From JADJNW01 sp964523725 (GTDB taxonomy: Bacteria > Bacteroidota > Bacteroidia > Chitinophagales > Saprospiraceae): 7,189 bases of DNA. This document shows, one piece after another, positions 1 to 6,700 of the stretch. The stretch lies in contig CAZGAU010000222.1 in the NCBI GenBank assembly GCA_964523725.1, positions 1 to 7,189 on the forward strand. Reading direction: 5' to 3'. The number at the start of each line of letters is the position of its first letter. Position 1 is the stretch's first letter. Made by a program: the position numbers and the translations under genes. Below the pieces are notes generated by a model. It was given only the letters and a program-made list of their open reading frames with translations. It was not told the origin of the DNA and searched no databases.

Positions 1-1227
1 TAATAATGATTTAATATTTTCTTCGGGCAGCCCAAACCAATCCATCAGCACCGAGCCGTACACGTCCCGGAAATCGTATTGCATTGGCACCCCTTCCTGT
101 ACTTCCACCACATCGGGTATCTCCGGATTTTCACCCAAAATTTGCGGATTTACACAGGCGCCAAACAGCATGAGCGGAGCCGCGGTACCATGATCGGTGC
201 CATCACTGTCATTGGCGCGTATTTGTCGCCCAAACTCCGAGAAAGTCATGCCGATCACCCGCTCTTCCAGCCCCAACTGCTTGATATCTTTCTGAAACGC
301 CCGCATTGCATCAGCTAGCGTGCCAAGCAACTCGGCGTGCCGGCCCCGCGCAGGATCGTAGCTGTCCACCTGATTGGCGTGTGTATCAAAACCACCTAGA
401 CTGACGATGTAAATCTTTGTTTTTAAGCCTCCGGCGATCAGCAGCGCCACGTTTTTCAATTGCTGTGCCAGCTCTGTATCAGGATATTCTACTGCGTTGT
501 TGCCACCGTTGGCAGCCTGCACGATGCGATCGCTGTAATCATTGGTCTGGCCGATCGTGGAACGGATAAACGCCAGTTCTTCATCGTAGCGGTTTTCTAC
601 AGTTTCTAAAAAACCACCACCTTCCAGATGCCTGAGTGTGAAAGGATTATTAAGGGTTATGCTGAAATTGGCCGCAGCGCCCTGGCAGGTAGCCGACACC
701 GAAAAGCCCATGGAGATGGCGAAAGGATCGGGGTTTTGATCGTCCGGATATTGATTGGGAAATCCCGGAAATTTTTCATCCAAAAAACGTCCCATCCAGC
801 CGGTGTTCCAAAACTGATTTGCCGGCGAGGCCGTGCTCCAGATTTCCATGGAACGAAAATGCGATCGGTTTTGGTTGGGGTAGCCCACGCTTTGCACAAG
901 TCCCAGATTGCCATCATCATAAAGCGCCTTTACACCGGTCATCGTCGGATGTAAGCCGAGCGTTTCCGTCAGTGGAATTACTTTATCTTCCGGAATTATA
1001 ATTTCAGCACGCGCCGAAAATAAATGACTGTATTGATCGAGTGGGATGACCGCATTAAGCCCGTCATTGCCGCCATTTAGTTGAATAAGCACCAATACGC
1101 GATCCGATGCGTTGTTTACGGTGTTGAATAACAGCGGTTTAGCAAAAGCTGAGAGCTTTAATCCATTTAATATTACAGGCAATGTAACAGCAGTGCTCGT
1201 ATTTTTTATAAAATCTCTTCTTTTCAT
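1..1227 (-). CDS. DUF1501 family exported protein (C-terminus cut by window edge)
   Basis: The frame reads from ATG at 1227 down to base 1 without a stop, giving 409 residues; the C-terminus is outside the window. The N-terminus, MKRRDFIKNTSTAVTLPVIL, is a Tat-type signal (twin Arg 3–4, Phe6, Lys8, then a weakly hydrophobic stretch ending near SAFA at 26–29), so export in folded form is likely. Family hallmarks are clear: QLNGGNDGLN at 49–58, GYPNQNRSHFRS at 115–126, GGFDTH with Asp281 and His283, SEFGR at 330–334, and DHGTAAP from Asp345. DUF1501 proteins are related to the alkaline phosphatase/sulfatase superfamily. The conserved Asp, His and Glu would be the candidate metal or catalytic residues, but no substrate is established. 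The gene follows the DUF1800 gene by 33 bp on the same strand and is probably co-transcribed. The leader before ATG is T/A-rich with no Shine-Dalgarno sequence, as is normal in Bacteroidota. Family assignment is firm; function is unknown. Confidence 0.95.
   Translation of the reverse strand, partial: MKRRDFIKNTSTAVTLPVILNGLKLSAFAKPLLFNTVNNASDRVLVLIQLNGGNDGLNAVIPLDQYSHLFSARAEIIIPEDKVIPLTETLGLHPTMTGVKALYDDGNLGLVQSVGYPNQNRSHFRSMEIWSTASPANQFWNTGWMGRFLDEKFPGFPNQYPDDQNPDPFAISMGFSVSATCQGAAANFSITLNNPFTLRHLEGGGFLETVENRYDEELAFIRSTIGQTNDYSDRIVQAANGGNNAVEYPDTELAQQLKNVALLIAGGLKTKIYIVSLGGFDTHANQVDSYDPARGRHAELLGTLADAMRAFQKDIKQLGLEERVIGMTFSEFGRQIRANDSDGTDHGTAAPLMLFGACVNPQILGENPEIPDVVEVQEGVPMQYDFRDVYGSVLMDWFGLPEENIKSLL
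1141..1227 (-). other. Tat signal peptide of the DUF1501 protein
   Basis: Residues 1–29 of the DUF1501 protein. The pattern K-R-R-D-F-I-K matches the twin-arginine consensus (S/T-R-R-x-F-L-K) apart from the first residue and the Ile for Leu. A moderately hydrophobic segment (TAVTLPVILNGLKL) follows, then a small-residue region, SAFA, that could be the cleavage site. The exact cleavage position is inferred. Confidence 0.75.
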
Positions 1228-1260
1228 TTTGCTTTTATTTAAAAAAACGGGGATATTTAG

Positions 1261-2907
1261 TTAACTCAATTGAAATTCTGCCAGATTCATGATGTGTTTT
1301 AATAATTCTATCAGCTTGGCTGATAATGCCGAAGCCAGATCTGAATCTTCCGGGTTTTGTACGTATTGGCTGTATTCCACGCCCCATTCGTAATCGGGTA
1401 GTCCAGGCAGTAAAATTTCTTTCAAAGCTACTAACCGCGGCTCATTCAGTGGCTTGGGCAAGAGTAGGGCTGCTAATTCTTCGATCAATGCATTCGGATC
1501 AAAAGGATCATCCAGGGTCGCGATTACATTTAGTACATTTACTTCCATTTTCGGGCCGTTAGCCTGAAACGGAAAATAGCCTTCGGTAAGTAATGTTTCC
1601 ACAAATTCCGTGCGGATGGGCAGGGTAGAAGAATTCAGCCAAAGCCTGTAAAATAAAGGCTGGCGGTAATACGCGCTCCAGCCGGCTACTTCCGGAATAT
1701 CATAATAAGTCATTTGCATCAGTTCGGCAAAACCAAACAGCCGGTACCAGGCATCGTACAATTGATCGAGTTTGACGGGCATGCTAATATTTAGTGGTTT
1801 GTAAATAGACATCATAAAATCGAGCGGATTTTTAATCATTAAACCCACATTCCGGTTATCGAAAAAATGCTGGCTGGAAAGCAATGCCCGCAAGGCTGGT
1901 TTTATTTCAAAATCATGATCCAGCAGCACCTGCGCCATGGGTTCTATTACATTTGTTTCTACTGGAGCTTCAATTTTATAATCCACGAACCATTGATATA
2001 GCTTTCGGCAGATGAAACGCGCCACTTCCGGTTTTTGAAAAATAAGATCGATCAGATAATCATATTCCTGCTCATTTAAATTTGAAATCATTTGATTATC
2101 AAAGCGATGTGATAATTTTTTTTCGCCTTTATCATGATCAAAAGGTCGGAATGTAGCGCCGATAGCGCCGGAGTTGTTGTTGTCATCCACAAAGCCGAAG
2201 TCCCGCCAGCCGGAGAGCACCCGGGCCATTTCACGGATATCATGTTCGGTGTAATTGGTATAATCTCCTTGCTCCACCTGTGGACCTTTACCAATGGTAA
2301 ATAACTCCAGCAATTCGCGGGCGTAATTTTCATTGGGCGCTTCGTCTTTATTTCGGTTTCCATTTAAAAATCGCAGCATGGAGGGATCAATCGTGATCTT
2401 TTTCGTCAGGTCTCGGAAATTCCCCCAGGCATGACTTCGCAAAAGTGTAATGTACTGATATAAAAATTTTGGATCATTTATGCTGTTGATAGCAAAGTGA
2501 TTATGCCAGAAAAGCGTCAGTTTTTCCCGGATGGAAATGCCTTCGTTCAGCATTAAACCGATCGTCCAGCCGAATAAGCTTCGCTGGCGGTAGGTCAGTT
2601 CGTCATCGTTATCATTCTTGGTGTATGGCGCGTTGATCCAGGTTTCACCAATATTTACCTTTCGGTCTTTTTTGTAATAAGAATTGACGGGAGGCGGAGG
2701 CATGGGCAGCTCTTCAAAAAGCTTGTCAATAGTGGCGTCCAGTCCCATTTCTACTGACCAGTGGATGTGGGCTTTGGATGGACCAAAGGTGCTCCTGCGT
2801 AATAAGTGGGCAGCCTGAGTAAATGTCCACTCGCCGGTATAAAATTCCAGGCTTGGCGTGTAAATATTAGCACCGGACTGTGTAATAATTGGGGCTCTCT
2901 TATTCAT
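1261..2907 (-). CDS. DUF1800 family protein
   Basis: A complete 548-residue protein from ATG at 2907 to TAA at 1261. Diagnostic DUF1800 motifs occur in the usual order: HLLRRSTFGPS at 34–44, LFWHNHFA at 132–139, NENYARELLELFTIGKG at 192–208, EHDIREMARVLSGW at 221–234, FICRKLYQWFV at 298–308, and a C-terminal IMNLAEFQLS. The length is normal for the family. A Pro-rich stretch sits at 68–73. No signal peptide or membrane segment is visible. Upstream of the ATG the frame has only eight codons before a TGA (2932–2934) and no ATG or GTG, so a hidden longer N-terminus is unlikely. DUF1800 proteins commonly sit beside DUF1501 genes; their biochemical activity is not established. The close spacing to DUF1501 suggests one transcript and a shared task, possibly as a complex. 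Family call is firm; function is unknown. Confidence 0.95.
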   Translation of the reverse strand: MNKRAPIITQSGANIYTPSLEFYTGEWTFTQAAHLLRRSTFGPSKAHIHWSVEMGLDATIDKLFEELPMPPPPVNSYYKKDRKVNIGETWINAPYTKNDNDDELTYRQRSLFGWTIGLMLNEGISIREKLTLFWHNHFAINSINDPKFLYQYITLLRSHAWGNFRDLTKKITIDPSMLRFLNGNRNKDEAPNENYARELLELFTIGKGPQVEQGDYTNYTEHDIREMARVLSGWRDFGFVDDNNNSGAIGATFRPFDHDKGEKKLSHRFDNQMISNLNEQEYDYLIDLIFQKPEVARFICRKLYQWFVDYKIEAPVETNVIEPMAQVLLDHDFEIKPALRALLSSQHFFDNRNVGLMIKNPLDFMMSIYKPLNISMPVKLDQLYDAWYRLFGFAELMQMTYYDIPEVAGWSAYYRQPLFYRLWLNSSTLPIRTEFVETLLTEGYFPFQANGPKMEVNVLNVIATLDDPFDPNALIEELAALLLPKPLNEPRLVALKEILLPGLPDYEWGVEYSQYVQNPEDSDLASALSAKLIELLKHIMNLAEFQLS

Positions 2908-2935
2908 ATGGACCAGTATTTTTATAATAATTCAG

Positions 2936-2978
2936 CATGTAATTATCAAAAGCTTACGTGATACATGCCAATTACATG
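2936..2978. promoter_or_regulatory. 9-bp inverted repeat upstream of the DUF1800 gene
   Basis: CATGTAATT at 2936–2944 is the exact reverse complement of AATTACATG at 2970–2978, with 25 bases between. The near arm lies 29 bp upstream of the DUF1800 start codon, where a promoter or operator for the minus-strand pair would be expected. A further ACATGC occurs inside the spacer at 2963–2968. The repeat is seen directly; a role as a regulator-binding site is inference, and an AT-rich 9-mer match could be chance. Confidence 0.35.
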
Positions 2979-3405
2979 ATTGAATGCTGTTATGAATGCT
3001 TGAAACCAGCCGTGTAAATTTATTTAAAGAAACAGGGGGAGAGATATTTATGACAACATGAATAATTGAGCTTCATCCATTCGCAAGATAAGTATTTTTC
3101 CCGAAAAGAAAAACGTTCGAACAATGAACTTAAAGAGCATTAACACAATTTTAAAAAGTTGATATTGAGTATTTTAAATAGATAAAACGCCTATATATAT
3201 GCAATAAGCGACATTTTACCTGATTTACAGCTTAATTTGACGGGTGAAAATTACCCTGAATATGGTATTTCGTGTCACTCATTAGGATTTTCCATCTTTT
3301 TTGCTCAAAATATACTACTTTTGTTAATTGAAATAACCTAGAACAGAGCGAATAGACACAAATTTTACACTTAAGGCACAAAACTTCTGAATTTACACCT
3401 GCATT

Positions 3406-3422
3406 CCGGAAGAGAATTCCGG
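3406..3422. repeat. Short inverted repeat / small hairpin
   Basis: CCGGAA (3406–3411) and TTCCGG (3417–3422) are perfect complements around a 5-base loop, GAGAA. It is one of the few GC-rich spots in the intergenic region and lies 258 bp upstream of the giant surface protein gene. It has no T-tract, so it does not look like a terminator. It could be a regulator site or a hairpin in a long 5' leader; the function is unknown. Confidence 0.3.
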
Positions 3423-3499
3423 GTATATCAATGCAATTCCTGTCACATAGCCTTGCAGGCAAATGAACTAGTTTTCTATTCCAGTTTTTAGGCTGAAAA

Positions 3500-3520
3500 G
3501 CAAGTAGGTATTTGACTTGC
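3500..3520. repeat. Short inverted repeat in the leader region of the giant gene
   Basis: GCAAGT (3500–3505) pairs with ACTTGC (3515–3520) across a 9-base spacer, about 160 bp upstream of the giant gene. The arms are only 6 bp, so chance is a real possibility. It is listed because it sits in the region where the plus-strand promoter or leader is expected. Confidence 0.2.
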
Positions 3521-3680
3521 ACTCATGAAAAACTTTGACGACCATACTACCTGTCCACGAATGTTCTGTTTGTGGCACGCCGGGTGAGTTATTGCTAACT
3601 TCCTCAGGTAACATTTTTCCCGTCATCGTTTTTCCACTCTTTATTGGATTATATGACCTACTAACAAATAAATTTATCTC

Positions 3681-3782
3681 ATGAAGACAACTTTACCTAA
3701 GCTCTTTTTTGGCTTTTCGGGTATCTCGGTTTGTCTGGCGATTATTAAACTGAGTATGAAGCTTAGTTTCGCCCCCGCTGCG
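3681..3782 (+). other. Signal peptide region of the giant surface protein
   Basis: Residues 1–34: MKTTLPKLFFGFSGISVCLA begins the protein, followed by a segment carrying Lys23 and Lys27 and then SFAPAAP. The two lysines after the hydrophobic core are unusual, so cleavage could fall after Ala30 or earlier; Ala-rich residues near 30–34 make the later site reasonable. Confidence 0.6.
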
Positions 3783-6700
3783 CCGGTAACCGAACTGAAG
3801 CCAATTTTTACCCCCACCTCTGCTCCTGCGATGGAGATGATGCCCATCGCACTAGCCACCTGGAATTTCAATGCAGGTTCCGGATCCAATGCAGTTTCTA
3901 CTACCGCAATGGGGATTACTGGAGCAAACGCTACCTTTGGTAGTGGATTAAATTCATTTGAGTTCCCTAGTGGTTGTGGCGGTGGTGGTGGCAATGAAGC
4001 TTATAGAGCAGAAAACTGGACAACCGGTAACTCTTTCGACATTAACTCATCTACTTACAGCAATGATCGGATTGAGTTCTGCATTACTTCTGCAACTAAC
4101 TTTGAGGTAACCGATATTTCCTTTGATTATCGATCTTCCGATAGTAATGGAGATGATGGACCAAGAAGACTCAGGGTCTATTATTCTAGTACTGCTGGTT
4201 TTGGCTCTCCCACTCAATTAGGTTCAACACTAACTATTGCCGGTAACGCAAGCAATTGTAGTAATTTCAGTCAGGCTTTGACCACTGCTGTTACGACCCA
4301 ACAGTTTTGCTTTCGGGTCTATGGCTATTTTTCGGAAGGCTCCGATGGACGTCTCCGTTTTGATAATGTAGCTATCAATGGTAACCTGATTGCAGCTTCG
4401 AGCTGTAATACGCTGGTTTGTGACGAGAACGGTTGCGATGATGGTGACCCTGCCGATGGCGTAATGCTTGAAAATGATTGTAGTACTTGCTCTCAGGATA
4501 ATCCGGGACAGATCGGCTGCGCACTCGTAACTATTGATTTTAGTACTTCATTCGCTGCCGGGGGCAATTGTGGGACGGCTATGTTTACCACTCAACAGAA
4601 TGAAGTGTTTGACATTTATTATGGCGATTATACAACGGTGGCTTGTCCTAATGGTGGACCCGGCGCCAATACCGGTGACGCCTGGCTGGATAAAGACAAT
4701 CCGGCGATGATCGATCTGGCTACGATGGGTGGCATGGACGGTACAGCAACGTTTACCATTTGTACCAATGCCGTTGGACGACGCGATATCATGGTAGAAT
4801 TTGTTGATTGTTGCGATGCCGAAGCAGGTACCTTGATGTCGGATGTAAGTTTTATTTGCGAGGGTGGTTCGGTCAACCTTGACGCGATGGGCATCAACCA
4901 GGGTGGCACGTTGATATTTATCCTTACTGGTAGCGATCAACAAACTATCCTTGGTACTTCCACTACCTTAGACGGTATAGAAGACCTCTTGAGCACCCGA
5001 GATGCCGGCACTTACTGTGTTTACTCTCTCGTTTATGGTGGATTGAACGCTGCTTGTATTGAAAATGGTGTAGGTCGTCTGAAGGCAACTATTGATCAGT
5101 CCCTGGCAGATTGTTTCGCTGGGCAGTGCTATGATCTCAGCCAACCGCTATGTATTACGGTGAATCCAAACCCGGAGATCACCGCTCAGCCCGAAGATGC
5201 GACGGTTTGTGCAGGCGATAACGCATCTTTCACCGTAGTCGCTTCGGTTAGCGGTGGAGCAATGCTTTCTTACAATTGGGAATTTATGCCTGTGAATGGG
5301 ATGTGGCAAGATGTAAACCCTGCCATTGATGGCAATCCAACTTTAACATTGACAGGGGTAAGCTTAGCAGCTAGTGGTAATAAATACCGGGTAGTGGTTA
5401 CCAGCGATAGCGGTACACCAAACGATCCAAGCGATGATTGCGCTGTAACCAGTGATGAAGTAACGCTGACGGTGAATGATACAGATGCCGGTACGCTTTC
5501 TTCGGATGTGGACGCCATCTGCGAAGGCGGGAGTGTGGATCTCAGTTTGACGGGTACCTCAGGAACCTTGGGCTATGTTATTTTCCAGAATGGAGTCGTC
5601 ATTCGGTCATTATCAAACTTGGAACAAATAGAGGATTTCCTTAGTGGAGCTGATCCTGACGAATATTGCGTTTATGTATTTGCCTATACAGAATTCCTCC
5701 CCGGATGCGGTAATTTTACTGGTTTTACCCTGCAGGAAGTCATCGACGCCTGCTTCGATGGGCTGTGTTTTGACGTCGGCCAGCCGGTGTGTATTACGGT
5801 CTTTCCCGATCCACAAGTCAGTATCAGTACAGATGATCCAACTACCGTTTGTGATGGTGGTCAGATTAAGCTTACCGCGTCTGCTTCGGGTGGTCTTAGT
5901 GAAGGATGCCTGATGATTAGCTGGCAGATCGACCCGGCAAATCCACAGAATGGTGCACCGCAACTGACTCAACCAGCGCCGTTGAGCGAAGCCGGTATGT
6001 TGTTGATCAATGGTGCAAGTGGCAACGGCGCAGTAGGCGTTAATCTTCCTCCGATTGAAGGCGGATATGTGATTACAGCAGTTGTTACATGTGACGGTGC
6101 AGGTTGTACTACGGCGACCAGTAATTCTGTCAATATTGTAATCGCGCCTGATCCGCAGATAGATATCGAAACCGTTCCTGCGGATATTCGAGAAGTTTGT
6201 TATAACGAACCACTTAAAATACAAGCAACTACCAGCGGGGGCACCAGTGATGATTGCCTGATGATCAGTTGGTCTTTTACGCCTTCCGATGCGATGGCGA
6301 ATGCGGCCTTTGCAACTGAGCCAATGACTTTAGATGAAGCTGCTATGCTCATTATCAATGGAGAAGAAACAGCCGGTGCTTTAAATGTAACACTTGGTAT
6401 AGATCCGGGCTGGATAATCGAAGCGACGTTAACTTGTGATGGTGTTGGTTGTGATCAGGCAAGTGATGAACTGACCATTGCTATTATAGAAACAAATAAT
6501 CTGATTGTAGCCACCAACGCAGAAGTAGTACTCCCTGAATGCTTGGATGAATTGGTTTACAATTACCGATTTACGGTAGTGAACGGTCGTTGTAACGATC
6601 CAAACCTGACGCCGGTTATTACTAACTTGGGCTACGCCTTCACGGGACCGGTCCGGGTTGACAGTTATGTTAGCGATGATCAATTCACCTATTCGACTTA

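Larger units (their letters stand above)
2908..3680. other. Divergent intergenic region, no convincing gene
   Basis: This 773-bp AT-rich stretch separates the minus-strand DUF1800–DUF1501 pair from the plus-strand giant surface protein, so it should hold promoters for both directions. It contains three inverted repeats (listed separately) and an 8-bp direct repeat, TGAATGCT, at 2981–2988 and 2993–3000. I could not place a full Bacteroidota promoter (TTTG, about 20 bp, TAnnTTTG) with correct spacing for either gene. A minus-strand frame at 3232–3522 (96 codons) has no recognisable domain and an unconvincing composition, so I do not call it. No tRNA or riboswitch is recognised. Confidence 0.7.

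Noticed and set aside
628..954. A 108-codon plus-strand frame.
   Set aside because: It is antisense to the DUF1501 gene, where the family motifs are unambiguous.
3316..3323. TACTTTTG, a perfect match to the Bacteroidota -7 element TAnnTTTG on the plus strand.
   Set aside because: The nearest upstream TTTG (3300–3303) is only 12 bases away instead of about 19–21, and the site is 357 bp from the giant gene. It was not called as a promoter.
3232..3522. A 96-codon minus-strand frame in the intergenic region.
   Set aside because: It overlaps no known gene, so it cannot be excluded outright, but it has no domain, signal or convincing composition, and AT-rich spacer of this length often holds such a frame. 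Conservation in relatives would revive it.
3525..3587. A tiny plus-strand frame (20 residues, starting MKNFDDHTTC) upstream of the giant gene, which could be a leader peptide.
   Set aside because: It has no regulatory amino-acid run, no attenuator-like hairpin after it and no ribosome-binding context.
3644..3676. TTG at 3644–3646 and TAAATTTA at 3669–3676 as a promoter for the giant gene.
   Set aside because: The -7-like element ends 4 bases before the ATG, so transcription would start inside the coding sequence.
3529..3684. A plus-strand frame with a CSVCG motif running into the start of the giant gene, which might be a decayed zinc-binding protein.
   Set aside because: It has no start codon, is only about 50 codons long, and the single CxxC motif is too little to support a gene remnant.
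4548..4943. A 131-codon minus-strand frame.
   Set aside because: It is antisense to the clearly coding plus-strand frame; no start context or family resemblance supports it.
5613..6224. A 203-codon open frame on the minus strand.
   Set aside because: It lies entirely antisense to the giant surface protein, whose plus-strand frame shows repeated modules with conserved Cys and Trp. The minus-strand product has no recognisable domain, so it is a shadow frame.
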